This document shows positions 34,820 through 46,078 of a stretch of 64,000 bases of DNA, piece by piece (position 1 is the stretch's first letter; each line of letters begins with the position of its first letter). Position numbers and translations under genes: made by a program. A model generated the notes under the pieces. It ran no database searches and was not told where the DNA came from. It saw nothing but the letters and a program-made list of their open reading frames with translations. Source of the DNA: Tricholoma matsutake. Taxonomy: Eukaryota; Basidiomycota; Agaricomycetes; Agaricales; Tricholomataceae. Location: NCBI GenBank assembly GCA_026075535.2, contig AP026546.1:5394001-5458000 (forward strand), written 5' to 3'.

Positions 34820-36440
34820 CTAGTCATCACCATACAAGTCATCACCATCATCATCATTATCCCCCTCTTCTGCCCCATCTGCCTGCCCCTCCTGCTCTTC
34901 ATCATATCGGTCAAGCTGTTTCAGCTCCTCCTCAGTAGGCAGCTTATATTGTGTCAACACATCATTCCCATACTTCTCCATGAACTCTTTCTCTGGCAGA
35001 TTTTTCCATGCCACACATGCAGACCAGGTGCTGTACAACTGTGGATCACCAGGCAGAGCAATATGCCGTCCACCCCGGGTGTAATCAGCATGCTCACAGA
35101 GTGTAAGGTGTTCATTCCAGTAGATTGGATCAAACCAATCAATTGGGACTGACTTTGGTAGTGCCAGAAGCTTTGATTGCTTTGGTATTGGAGGATCTTC
35201 ATGGTGTCGCTCAGTTCTGTAATTATAAAATTAGCCAATGATAAAAGGTAATGACACTTGAACTCACCTGAAGTGACCACTTTTGCTTTTATTCATCCGC
35301 TGGTGTTGCTTGTCTGCCATACGGAAGAATGCAGCCACCCCTGTTGCCCGACCCTCCTTCTCCTTGATATGGTAGACTGAGTCTGGGTCCCCTTCTGCCA
35401 ACTCATCATCAGAATGGGCCTCATTTTCATTAGCTAAGGCCAAGACTCAATCATTGAAACCCTGTGCTTTGAATACTTCAACTCTGCCACTAGTAAGCTA
35501 TTGAACTTATCTCAGTATAGTCCACATTTCAATGGAAGCAAAATACACACAGTATTACATCTCTTCCACACCGAAGTCATCTGCTTTCCCTTTGCAACAC
35601 TCCCTGGACTCTTTGCCTCTGACTTTGCAAGCCCATACATGTAGGAAAAGACAAAACTTCAGTAAAGTTTGCGCATGAGTGCAAAGTCATGGACACATGA
35701 CAGGTTAGCTCCCATGTGACTAGACCCATATGCAGTTGAGACCTGCTCAAATGTCTTGAGTGCAATATGTTCATGGAGTAGGTTGTACATGGACTCGGGA
35801 TCGCCACTCAGGACATCGGGTGCCCACTTTGCAAGTCCAAGGCATGCCACAGTCCTAAAGATGAGTAACAAATGACACTCCTGGATGTGCCTAATGTTTG
35901 CAGCAATCATCCCATCCTTGAGAGAGCTGACAAGCTCAGCTACCTTGGCTTTGGCATCTTGTATCCTACCTGAGTTGTCATCCAGGCTGGATGTTACCGA
36001 GTTTTGGAGCTGTGCTTCAGACGAATAACACTGAGTGAATGGTACTTTGTCTTCAGGAGTGACCTTTGGGGGAACAGTGCTCTGGTGTGGTAGACACCAC
36101 AGGACATGAAGATGAAGCTCAAGAGCTGCCTAAAATACAGAAGAACTGTGAAGTGATCAAATACAATGTAACAAAAGTTGCACACCTTTGTTTTCTCTGC
36201 CTCTTTTGGTACCTCTCCCTTTCTCATGTGCCAGTCACTAGGTTTCTTGGGTTTCCTGGGTCGCTTAGCAAAAACTTTGCGTGCTTTCTTTGCTTGTGAG
36301 GAGTTGGTGTTTGCACTGCTACTGTCTGGTGAGCGCTTGCGCTTGTTACCAGATGAGGTGCCCTCCCCTAACCCAGATTCAGAATCAGCAGGAGGTTGCA
36401 TGTGAGCATCAGAGTCAGCCATTGGGATGGTGGTGGTCAA
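34820..36440 (-). CDS. Second Plavaka gene, function unknown
   Basis: Exon 1 ends in a basic Lys/Arg/Pro-rich region (AKKARKVFAKRPRKPKKPSD); an intron GTGTGCAAC...TTTTAG (about 36127-36182) follows. Later blocks read GMIAANIRHIQECHLLLIFR and ALKTFEQVSTAYGSSHMG (35660-35940), then DKQHQRMNKSKSGHF with a GTGAGTTC donor near 35265, and finally YSTWSACVAWKNLPEKEF with an acidic tail ending DGDDLYGDD. The convergent second ORF is a recurring feature of Plavaka-type elements; its role is not known to me. Exon joins between 35200 and 35660 are not certain, so intactness is unclear. Confidence 0.6.
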
Positions 36441-38184
36441 GAATCAAGGTATTCAGTCAAGCCAGAACATGTGCACAGCACATGGCACAAAATGCATCGA
36501 GAACAAAGGAATTCAGTGTGATCACATGGTGGAATAAAGGATCCTCATGCCAGAAAAAATTGGAAAGTCTGGGGCAATCTGATGGGCCATGATCAGTATG
36601 GCAGCATATCAGCAGGCAAAAACATCATGGGCATCGATCATCGATTGCATACTTTCAAATTATATTACATAACTGCTAAGTGTTTAAAATTTTAAATCCA
36701 ACTGCCCTAGGTTTTGCCCCTGGTGTTAGCAGGCCAAAAGTTGTAAGTGCTTTTGATCTATCTGACCAGGGAATGGCTTACCATTCCAGTGGTGTCGGTA
36801 CACATTATTCCCCATATCTCACCGCTCTGTAGTTTCTTAATGGCATCTTCACAAAATTCAGGGCTCATTCCAGAATGAAACTCTTTTCCCATTTGTTCTC
36901 CATCAGTTCCTGAGCCTCATTCCTCCTGTTGATAAATACCATGAATTTTGGAGGTTGCGTCTTCCCATTGAGGTGCAGGATACATTCCAGGTCAAGCATA
37001 CTCCTTGCAGAATATTTCATTTCTTCTACTAAGAAGTAGATGTTTGGCCTATCATTTGAGCAGTGGATGGTTGTGGTCCTTTCTGGCCACATTTGTAGTT
37101 TTGCTTTTACGTCATTGAGAACTAAGTCGGGCATGGTGGCGGAAACAATGTGGAATGGAACATGGGGTGGTACCAGCCAACGTTGGAGCCAGCTAGACTC
37201 TCAGTGTTGTGTCTGCTACCAGATGAGACAACTTAGACAGGGCTCGCGTCTACTACTAGACGTGAGTTGCGGGAACGGACAGGCCAGGATGCATTCTCTA
37301 TCTGCACATGCATGTCTCTGTCTACTAGATCACATGATCACTAAGGAAGTTGCCGGGCTCCAGCTCTGGACTCTGCTATGGACTGCACTGTGGGCTCTGC
37401 TGCCACAGTTACAATGTAGAAGTCCGAGCTGACCATATTCTGGCCGGAAGTTGTCTCCCCATTGGCTGATGCAGTGGCCTTCATCAAAGATAATGTTGAA
37501 GAGCTTGGAAGTAAAGCGCTTTGACTTCCAGAGTGTGCAGAAGTGGTCATCCTTCAAAATTTTCTCTGGGCTAACAATAATGACCTGATGTTTACCTGCC
37601 TCTATTTCCTGTCCAATTGTCATGAGTTTCTATTTTTTGTTTTCTTTGAGTTGACTGTCACCTCAAACAATTAATTTGTAGCGCTCTTGCCTGTAATATT
37701 TGCAGCGCTGATGCTGAGCTTCACAAGCTCTGCAACATTCTTATCTCCAAGTATATTGAGTGCTGTAACAACCACAGTAATGCCACCTTTGTTGGAAAGA
37801 AGTGGTATCCAGAACATAAGAGTCTTTCCTGATTGGTGAAATAGTAATACAATCCTTTTGCTCTAGCTGTGCTAATGCAGAACAGGCTTGGAAGATACAT
37901 GGCCTGATACCAAACTTTTCTCCACATGAGAACGTAGCTCTGAAAGTGTTGGAACCATGTACTTTAAGCCTGACGTAGCAATGATGTCAGAGGATCCAGG
38001 ATAGGAAGTAGTAAACAGTGTCTGGCAAGCGGGTAAATATTACATAACTGGGTAGCGCACTGGTGAGCGGTGGCAGAGCCCACTACTTTAGTGTCTGTAG
38101 TGGCGATTGAGGTGTGGGAAAGATGAATCGATGATGACTTGAATGTTTTAGTTAGGCAGGACTTGGTTTCGTTGATTTTTATGC

Positions 38185-38571
38185 TTGTGGCTCGTTGGCA
38201 TGATGAGCGATGATTTTTGTTCGATGATTGGAGTCATGGAACAGCTGCCATGTCCACTTTTTAGCCCCATTTACAGGCGCGATTTTCAAAGAGGTCCCAG
38301 TTTTGCTGATGGCATGTCGTTCTTTGCAGGGGAGGATATATGGACCCCCCAACAATTTGGTGTTATTGGTGAAGTGCAGGCCCTGTGTTTACACGATGAA
38401 TATGCCATTCTATTATTGGATAGGCCTCAAGCATGTGGTAGTACAATGTGTTTGGTTTGTTGCCAGCAAATATCTGCATTGGAGAGGATTGAATTGGAGG
38501 ATGACGCTGTGGACGAGAGACTCTCTGTGGTTAGTATTTCTGTGTTACACGCTAGGGATTTATGTTTTTGA
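38185..38571 (+). CDS. Hypothetical ORF outside recognised elements
   Basis: An open frame of 128 codons (the first ATG lies slightly downstream) that reads DGMSFFAGEDIWTPQQFGVI and DEYAILLLDRP. Composition looks coding-like and not low complexity, but I recognise no family, intron or promoter. It lies between the right TSD of the DUF6589/RecQ element and Helitron fragment B. It could be a host gene remnant or an unrecognised transposon piece. Confidence 0.3.
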   Translation: MWLVGMMSDDFCSMIGVMEQLPCPLFSPIYRRDFQRGPSFADGMSFFAGEDIWTPQQFGVIGEVQALCLHDEYAILLLDRPQACGSTMCLVCCQQISALERIELEDDAVDERLSVVSISVLHARDLCF

Positions 38572-38699
38572 TGCGAGGTTTGTGGGTAGAGCCCTCAAGT
38601 GCGGTGTTGGATTAAGGTCAATGGGATGATGGTGTGTGTCCCTTTGAATGTTGTGAGTGGATGCTGTAAACTTGCGCAAGTTAATTACTTAGTATGATT

Positions 38700-40498
38700 T
38701 ATAGAAGAAAGAGCCTCTGCCTTGAGCTTCAACACACCCATAATAACCTTTTACAACACCTAGAGCTCCCCCCTCTAAGTTTTGGTCTCCAGCATGATAG
38801 CCAAGCAACATATGAATAAACACTGATGATGCTCAACCCGGAAACCCAAACAAAACCCACAAAAAGGCTTTGGATGGTATAACACAAGTCAGAGGAAGGA
38901 TGCGAGGCCCTCTAGATATCACCTGTCAGACCGACCATCAAATAGTCATAAAACAACTGCTTGTTGAAGCAGTTCAAAGCTAAAAGAATGTGTTTCGAGG
39001 ACTTGCAATATTTTTTGAGGAGTTGCAATGATTTGTGAGATATTGCAATATTTTTCGAGGTTTTTTTTTCGAAGAAGTCTCGAGGAATTTTGAGTGTGCA
39101 AATATGTTTGGATGCAAGATTGGGGGACTAGACGAGTAGTAGAAGCAAAGCAAAGGCAAATCGAGGGAAACGAGAGCGAAAATAGCATAATGCAAGGAAT
39201 CTCAAGAAATTTTGAGGAATTTTGAGGAAGTTTAGCTTAAAACACCAAACTTCGGACTGAATAAGACTAAACCAAACTCTCAAATCACTGTGATCTGGGA
39301 AGAAGACGACGACTTTCTTGTTTTTCTTTGTATCTAGTACATCTTTTTATATAAAATAAAGAAACTACCTAAAAAGGCTAGAGAACATGAGGCAAACATG
39401 TGGAAAACTCGAGGCAAAAGATAATAGAAGTATATCAGAACAATAAAGTGAGACTAGAAAGGGTGAATATAATACATGATGAAGAAATAATAAGAAAGAA
39501 TAGCTAAAACTGGACTGTCCTTGTTATAATTTGAGTAAAACATCAGAAACTGCTTCAAGCAGATTGTATGCATGCACATGCGATTGAAATGTGTTTGATA
39601 TACTCGAGATAGTGTCCCGTGTGTCCAGCATGCATCCGAAGATCGTTCAAATAGGAAATACTGTGTCGGAAGATGTTTTTTGAGGTTTGAGGTTTTTCGA
39701 AGATTTTCAAAGTTTCTTCGGACTTCCTTCATGGCCCGAAATTGGTGCGATATTGTTCAACAATGGTAGGGGATATGCCTGGCATGTGTGTGATGACCAT
39801 TCGGATAGCGATATAGTGTCCGATGTCGATTTTCGATATTTGATGATTTTCGAAGTCTTTCGAGGAAATATCAGACTTGTTCAAAGGCCGATATCGCTGC
39901 CATATTGCTCGAGATTGGTTTGGAACTCATCAACAATGTTCCAAGTGTATATCCTGAGCTGTACGAAGGTTGGGGAAATTGTACTATGGCAGCTGAAGGC
40001 ATACAAACAATTTCGAGGTGTTGCAAAGAGTTTCAAAGTGTTGCAAAGAATTTCGAAGCATTCTTGTGACTTTGTAGAGCTTTGTAGAGCTTTGGAGGGG
40101 TTTGTATGGGTTCATAGAGCTTTGACAATGATTGTAGATGTGTTTTCCAAGCTTGAACGACAAGGTGGACCTATCAACGCCTTCATGTAAATGTTGAAGA
40201 ATTTAGCCATGATGGCTGGATTTCTGGCTACAAGAATTGCTTGTTCCCAGTAATTAGGTACTTGCTCTGGCAACAAAGAATCAATGTTGATTTCTGACCC
40301 AGCTAAGAATTTCACCAGGGGATTGTAGACATCAGCAGGATTAATGGTTATGAAAAATGTAGGCATTCCGAATTTGGTGATCATCACACAAATTTGGTTG
40401 TGCATTTCCATGCATGCAGCAGAAGAACCGGGGACATGTTTGTTGATCACATGCACATCTTGCATCAATCTCAGGACGCGGCATTCTTCAATGAATGA
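38700..40498 (-). pseudogene. Helitron B Rep fragment, split by a solo LTR
   Basis: Minus strand 40177-40498 reads VLRLMQDVHVINKHVPGSS, FFITINPADVYNPLVKFLAG and AKFFNIYMKA; after the solo LTR, 38700-38823 continues VFIHMLLGYHAGDQNLEGG, then YYGCVEAQGRGSF and stops just before the HUH histidines. It is a different copy from the Helitron at 1-17 kb. Only about 150 residues remain; both edges are abrupt. Confidence 0.8.
38824..40176. mobile_element. Solo LTR (TGAT...ATCA family), copy 2
   Basis: Starts TGATGATGCTCAACCC and ends GGTGGACCTATCA. Flanks ACAC (38820-38823) and ACGC (40177-40180) fit a 4-bp TSD with one transition. It interrupts the Helitron B frame between MKA and VFIH. No coding sequence. 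Length 1353 bp. Confidence 0.78.
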
Positions 40499-41110
40499 CA
40501 GACAATGAATTGTGGGAAACAACAGCAGTGGGGAATGAAGCATGGCAGGGAATGAAGAATGGCAGGGGACAAAGAACAGCAGGGAATGGGAACGACAAAC
40601 AGTGGGGAATGGGAACGATGAATGGTGGGGAATGGGAACAACAAACAGTGGGGAACAACCAAGAATGGGGAATGACGAACATGGGGAACGATAAACAACA
40701 GGGAATGGGAATGACCAACGGTGTGAACCAGGCTAATGAACAACAGGTGACAAGCGGCAGCACCCCACCCTCACTACAAACATGAGACGGTGGGGTTATT
40801 TCTTTTCATTTTCATTTTTGATTTCTCATTCACTATGTAATTACACTGCACCACTGCGAGCAACTGCTTGCAGGGTGTTTATGTCTTTATTTTATTTTGT
40901 ATACAAAAATAAATTTAGTTAGCTGTGAAAAAACAGGGGGAAAACCAGTTTCAACCAGTTTTTTGGACCATAACTGAACTGATAGAACCGGTTTTTACCG
41001 GTTTGGTTACAGTCTATGTTACTTAGGGTCATGGTCTGGACCGGTTATGGTCCTGGTTAACCCTCTTAGAGGTCAAAAAACCGGACCAAACTGGACCTTA
41101 AAACACTATT
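40499..41110 (+). repeat. Simple repeats and CCGGTTT-rich block
   Basis: 40499-40735 is a degenerate tandem repeat of GGGGAATGGGAACGA-like words. One hairpin unit (CACCCCACCCTCACTACAAA...) lies near 40763 and one GAGCAACTGCTTGC motif near 40857. 40930-41105 contains repeated ACCGGTTTTTACCGGTTTGG and GGACCAAACTGGACC words that may be a MITE end. No gene. Confidence 0.55.
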
Positions 41111-41842
41111 GATGAGGTCTTCCATGCAGAAGACATTGTTGACTCTTGTGTGATTACCAGTACTGTGTGATTTGAGGGTGGGGGTGAATTCTGGTAGCGC
41201 CATCTTCATGTTGTGTCACCCTAGTATGTTTAACAATGGTTGAGTCAGGTCAAGGTTATCCTGTGTGAACAGGTGGGTGTTTTGGGGCTTGTCCCATATT
41301 GGGTGATGTCAGTTGAAGTCTCCCATCCACATGGTGTTTAGGGGGTGGGACATACACCTTTGTCTCTCCAGGTCTCACATGTACATTGACAGGTGTGTTA
41401 GCAAGCTGTTGTTGTTGCAGTCATTGTAGATGTTAATCATTCATAGTGTACCGAAGTGGCCTTGGATTTCTATTGCTGTGATGTCTGGGTGATCAAAGTG
41501 AATCTGCTTCCATGCATCTGATAGCACATTAGTGTTGATTAGAATAACTGATCTTGTATGAGCTAAGTGCTTCTTGTGTGTGGTTGGGTATATCACTGCC
41601 CAGTTTTGGTTGGTGTGGGTTTTACCTTTAAAGTTGATGGACAGTTCTTGGATGAGGCATAGGTCGTATTCACTTTGTTTCAGGCTGTGTAGTAGGTCTA
41701 GTTGGCTGAGTAGGGATTTATTTGTATTCTGCTGTTGTATTTGGAATGACCATTGTGGGTTGTTGTCTTCATGGTTGTCCGACATAGGATAATGGAGTGT
41801 GTTGACGCAATGCTTCCAGTACTGGGCCTGGGCCTTGCTCAT
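41110..41842 (-). pseudogene. LINE APE-type endonuclease (partial)
   Basis: Minus-strand blocks include SLLSQLDLLHSLKQSEYDLC, LIQELSINFKGK (the E-containing APE motif), NWAVIYPTTHKKH, DITAIEIQGHFGTL and, further on, MWMGDFN (catalytic D/N) with NHTRVNNVFC near the end. Several stops (for example just after GDFN and after FGTL) break the frame. It would nick target DNA for retrotransposition. Confidence 0.78.
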
Positions 41843-41849
41843 TCATGTC

Positions 41850-44640
41850 TCAATCACTCCAGGATAGATTTTGGTGGCCTTGTTGGTCATTGCCATCCGA
41901 TCTGGATGGTTGTCTCAGCCTAACAAAGTTGTCTAACATTGATTGTCCTGGTTGTGTGGGCCAGCCAGCATCGGCAGCTCCTGAGCTCATGCTGGTGGCA
42001 GGGTGTACCTCCCCCTTTGAGTTTGAGCAGCTGAGCCCCCCTGGTACCCATGGCATCTTCTTACTGTTTGCCAGTCGTCCATGAAGTGTTGCAGCTGAGC
42101 ATAGTTTCCGTGGATCAAACTGTTGTTGTATTGTTGCCAGGTATGGTGTGTGGGGTTCATCATCATCTCTGGCTGGTTTAGTACACTCCATGTGCAGGGT
42201 TCATATGATGGGAAATACTTATACTTGTTCTCTGGTACGCATTGTCTGAGCTTCTCCTGTTCTTTGGTGAACATTGGGCAGTTTCTGTCAGCCACTCCAT
42301 GTCCCTTTGCCTCGTCTCCTGTACAGTTTGCACAGGTGAAGTTCGCCATCTCTGTGATGTTGCATTGTGCCCTATGGTGCTGACTGTTGCAACATGCGCA
42401 GGTGTCGGTGCTCTCCTTGCAGTCCGGTACGTGATGCCCAAACTGCTGGCATTTCAAGTATCTTCTTGGCTCAGAAAGTAGTTTACATACTTTGATTTGT
42501 TTCCCTTCAATAAAGAGACCATACTTGATTGCTCTGTTTGCCCCGTTATGGTCATTGAATCCAATTATGATGTGGGCCACCCTTTGGTTTGCTGGCACAA
42601 AGATGTGGTGGCTTGATGTATTTTGAGTATGTGATTGCATCCATGGATATCCCGCTGTCTTCCTCTATGTGTGTATGTGCTGATTTTGCTCCCACATTGA
42701 ATGTGGTGGGGATGAATTCTGCTACAACATAGAAGAGCTTATTTTTGATGTTGGACGTACCTCCATATTTTGCTAAGAACGCTTGCTGAACTCTGGGCTG
42801 GTTGAACCATATTGCTGTGTCCCTTGTGTTGAATTGGTATAGGATGTGGCCATTTCGGAGTTTTTTCACTCCAACAAATGCTGTACCAGCAGGGGCATTG
42901 GCTGCCTCTATCCCCATGAGGTCTATCACTGTATTGGCCTTCATGACAAGGTCTCTTTCCATGAGGCTATCTAATGTGTTGTCAGTGGTATTTGGGTCTT
43001 TTTGAATGAGGATCTGCTTGTTGCTCGTTACTCACTTGGAGACCACTGCAGCGTGTGCAGTGGATACCTGGTTTTGAACCACTGTGGCATAGGTTTCAGG
43101 GTGGGCTTGGTGTTTGGTCGGATTCTGGATCGCAGCTGTTTTTGCCTCTGACTTCTCGACTAATTCCTGCATTGTTTGGAGTAGCTCTTGCATAGACACA
43201 GATAGCTAGTTGGCCATTTCTCATAGTTTGTCCTTGAAATCATCTATTTGGTCCGCTATCCTCTGTGTTGTGTGCATTACTCCCTCAACAGCTTCCTTTA
43301 CCACTGTTTCCGTGTTTGTGGTGAGGTTTTCCATGTGTTCCTGGAGCAGGACCTGTGATTTCTCCTGCCATGTGTTGTGTGCCTGCATCCCTGATGAGGA
43401 ACACTACTGCTCTAATTCTGTCTGTGACCACTTTTGGTGCCCGGACTGCATTTGCAAATTGTAGTAAAATGTGAGCTAGCATTTGTAAATTGGCTGACTT
43501 GCCTGGAACCAGATAGTCCTTAGCTTGTAGGAAGGCTACTGCCTGCTCCCTGGATCTCACATTGATGGTACTTGACCCAGAAACCCAAACAAAACCTATA
43601 AAATGGTTTCAAATGATATAACACAAGTCAGAGGAAGGGTCTGAGGTGGTACTAAATATCGCTGTTGGCAATGAGCATGAATGTGATGTGGCGCGATGCT
43701 GAATGAAGTACTGCAAAAGCTTGGGAAGAAGTTCGAAGAATTTCAAGTGTGTGTGAAGAAGTTCAAAGAATTTTGAGGGTGTGCGAAGTTGTTTCAAAGA
43801 TTTTCAAGGATAGTGATGAGAATAGGGTGTGGATAGTACGAAATGGCAATGGGAGTCAAAGGTGACAAGAGATGATTGAGATGATAGGAGAGAGTTTAGA
43901 GATGGTACAACAAATTTTGAAGAAGTTCACGACAATTCGCAGAACTTTAGAGCTAAGACGAGGTGCTGGAACTCAAGAGGGAAACTCCTGAGTCAGACTA
44001 ATACAATATATGAGGGACTGATGCGACAATATATTCTTCCTTTTGTGGTATAGTAGTACAAGACTATATAAGTTTTGGGGAAATAGTACTAAGGCCATGA
44101 GGCTCCCATGAGGCAAGGAATAAGACAATAAAGAAGTATCCAAATCACAAAATAAATGAGAAATGATGTGAGGGGAAACATGTAGAAGCATAATATATCA
44201 AAGGTACTTGTCCTATTGTTCCAATATATCATGGAAATGTTGAAAACACTGCAATGTGTCCTAAAAAGTGTCTTGTATCCTCATGTCTGGTGTGCTCAGA
44301 ATGCGATGTGGCAATGTGTAGCAAGTGTGGAATGTGTGTCTGAAGGTCAGGGAAATTGTATTACAGTGGCCGAAGGCGTACAAAGAATTTTGAAGTGTTG
44401 CAAAGATTTTTGAAGTGTTTCAAAGAATTTTGAAGCATCTTCATGACTTTGTAGAGGTTCATAGAGGTTCGTAGAACTTTGGAGGGGTTTGTATGGGTTC
44501 ATAGAGCTTTATCAACATCCATGTTTGTGCCATCTGCATTTTTGAGCTCTTTTTGGTCGTTGTGCTGGTACCTCTTTGTCTCGTTGTTATTGGTGGGGAT
44601 GATGATGGTGTTTGCAACATAGTTCCCAGCATTCTAGTAC
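41850..44640 (-). pseudogene. LINE ORF1 (RNA-binding, zinc knuckles), split by a solo LTR
   Basis: From 44640 the frame reads MLGTMLQTPSSSPP...MAQTWM, resumes after the solo LTR at 43562 (REQAVAFLQAKDYL), passes a coiled-coil-like region and MERDLVMKANTVIDLMGIEA (42900-42962), and ends in three Cys/His clusters: KCQQFGHHVPDC, CACCNSQHHRAQC and CANCTGDEAKGHG. The first cluster has Tyr where the first Cys is expected. Stops near 43020 and 43210 break the frame. Confidence 0.72.
43563..44514. mobile_element. Solo LTR (TGAT...ATCA family), diverged copy 3
   Basis: Starts TGATGGTACTTGACCC and ends CATAGAGCTTTATCA, with an exact 4-bp duplication ACAT at 43559-43562 and 44515-44518. It is shorter (952 bp) than the other two copies and diverged, but shares AAACCCAAACAAAACC near its start and the GTACAAAGAATTT and GGTTTGTATGGGTTC stretches near its end. 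Confidence 0.82.
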
Positions 44641-44649
44641 GGCAGTCCA

Positions 44650-45711
44650 CAAGTAGTTCTATGCTATGCTATTCTCTTGTTCAGCCTTCCCCTTTTTCTC
44701 ACCGGTCTGTAGAACCATGGGAGTTTGCAAGATGGTGGCAGTACAAGATCAAGAAGCATCTCCACTTTCCTCATTAAGCTTCCTGTGGACCAAGTGAAAA
44801 TTGAAACACAATAGAAATAGTGCCCAACATGCTTGTCAGTGGTTAAGCTTTTGGCTGACATGAAGTATTGCAGATCTTGATGATCTATCTGTCCAGATTT
44901 CAATCTGATGTGTACATCCCTTCAAATAATGTCTCCACACCTCCAATGCTCATATTATACCCAACATCTCTTTGTCATGTACATCATAATTCCTCTCTAC
45001 ATCATCAACCCTCAGGACAAATATGCGCAAGGATGCCATTTGTCATCTTTGCACAGCATTGATAATATTGCTTCAGTAGCAAAGTTGGATGCATCTGATT
45101 CCACTCATAAGGGGTGCATGAAATCTACTGGGGCTAATATTGGTCCTTCCACAAATTTCCTCTTCAATTCCTCAAACACTGTCTGCTGCTCCCCCCACCT
45201 CCACACTACTCCCTTTCATGTAAAGTTATGTAAGGGTGCAGCAATTCTGGAAAAATGATGCACAAAGTGATGATAATAATTTGTGAGTCCCAAGAAGGCT
45301 TGAACCTCTTTGATGTGGGTGGGCACAGGCCAGTCAGTGATCACCTTGATTGGGTCCATCTTAATTCCATCAGGGCTGATCAATAATCCTAGGAACTCAA
45401 TCTCGCTTGCACCAAATACACACTTCTCCAGTTTCAGAAATAGATCGTTCTCCACTAATCTCTGTAACACCTCCTGCACTATTGCCTCATGATTTTCTTC
45501 ATCCTCTGTAAATATCAGAATGTTGTCAATAAATATTATTACCATGCCTTTGTCAATTATGTCCTTGAAAATGTTGTTCATCATATTTTGGAAAGTTGGG
45601 GGAGTATTGGTCATCCCAAAAAACATGACAAGCAGCTTGAAGGATCCTCAACATGTGGCGAATGCGGCCTTCCACTCATCTCCTTTCCTAATTCATACAT
45701 TATTGTATCCC
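44650..45711 (-). pseudogene. Gypsy RT C-terminal half and RNase H
   Basis: Reads MFFGMTNTPPTFQNMMNNIF, then the catalytic FIDNILIFT (normally IDD, so the second Asp is Asn), FLGLLISPDGIKMD, VQAFLGLTNYYHHFV and RIAAPLHN. After frame breaks, an RNase H remnant follows: DHQDLQYFMSAKSLT and VHRKLNEESGDA near 44740-44870. It is separated from its N-terminal half by TIR element 2. Confidence 0.85.
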
Positions 45712-45984
45712 CCATTGTAGAGTAAACTTTGCACTCCCCCTGTATTCCTATTGGAGTCCTAGGAGTCCGAGTTTTCCGATAAGAGTCTGATCGGAGTCCT
45801 ACTAGTCCAACACTAGTCCTAGGAGTCCGATAGGAATCCAATTGGAATGTATCTTGATGACCATGTACTTTTATTTCCAAGAAATTCCTAGTAAATTCCG
45901 AGTAAAGTCCTATGCAATTCCAACAGGTAGTAGTTGGAATACCACACCATTTCGGAAGACTTAACTTGATGAAAGTGCTTACAA

Positions 45985-46078
45985 AATAAATGGGCAGAGC
46001 AGGAATTGAACTCTAGACCTTGGGATATAAGTGACATGACTACCAAACAAGTGCTCAACCAGTTGAGCCACAGGAGCA
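45985..46078 (-). other. tRNA-like sequence, left end of TIR element 2
   Basis: Minus strand: TGGCTCAACTGGTTGAGCAC forms a perfect 4-bp D-stem (GCTC/GAGC) and A box. A B-box-like GAGTTCAATTCC follows at the expected distance. The T-stem pairs poorly. Outward orientation. Confidence 0.62.

Larger units (their letters stand above)
29483..36725. mobile_element. Plavaka-type CACTA (EnSpm) transposon
   Basis: Ends are CACCAGGGGCAAAAGCTAGG and, inverted, the same sequence with one difference; the TIR is about 27 bp. TTA is duplicated at 29480-29482 and 36726-36728, the 3-bp TSD of the CACTA superfamily. It carries a transposase gene (+) and a second gene (-), convergent. It sits in an intron of the RecQ-like gene, just before the 3' splice site. 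Length 7243 bp. Confidence 0.93.
28017..37960 (-). pseudogene. RecQ-like SF2 helicase with C-terminal zinc knuckles, split by Plavaka
   Basis: On the minus strand: a degraded Walker A region (SGKT remains near 37830, with a frameshift beside it), VIIVSPEKILKDDHFCTLW, the DEAH-type box IIFDEGHC near 37471-37490, VSATMPDLVL near 37125-37150 and DRPNIYFLVEEM. After the Plavaka insertion come GLDIPDIELVIQWQYVPSLC and motif VI as QQMGQGAH, in which the usual arginines are lost. The C-terminal part has a Cys cluster (CCSHCTTPLSCMRCCDTC) and knuckles CAMCGAEGHIG and CRGCGMAGHIG. A proline run and introns (GTACATAG...CTAATAG near 28224-28286) are visible. About 270 bp of foreign sequence lies at about 37150-37420. 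Normally 3'-5' DNA unwinding; here probably part of the element's own transposition machinery. Not functional. Confidence 0.75.
17223..38045. mobile_element. DUF6589 + RecQ-helicase DNA element (Academ-like?), with nested insertions
   Basis: Terminal inverted repeats ATGTAATATTTACMCGCTT (18 of 19 positions match) sit at 17223-17241 and, inverted, at 38027-38045. Directly outside them AACT is repeated at 17219-17222 and 38046-38049, a 4-bp TSD. Inside are exactly two ancient genes, convergent, with stops 137 bp apart: a DUF6589-like gene (+) and a RecQ-like helicase gene (-). Subtracting Tc1, Gypsy-A and Plavaka leaves about 5.7 kb. TSDs of 3-4 bp and an element-encoded SF2 helicase recall the AcademH lineage; that link is inference. 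Confidence 0.72.
41110..44640 (-). mobile_element. Tad-like LINE, 5' part (ORF1 and endonuclease), decayed
   Basis: A minus-strand ORF1 with zinc knuckles is followed by the N-terminal half of an APE-type endonuclease. The RT is absent, cut off near 41110 by the CCGGTTT-rich block. A solo LTR interrupts ORF1 at 43563-44514. The 5' boundary near 44640 is approximate. Confidence 0.75.

Noticed and set aside
17223..38045. Reading the RecQ-like gene as a host telomere-linked helicase
   Set aside because: No telomeric repeat is near, and the gene lies with a DUF6589 gene between matching inverted ends and a 4-bp duplication.
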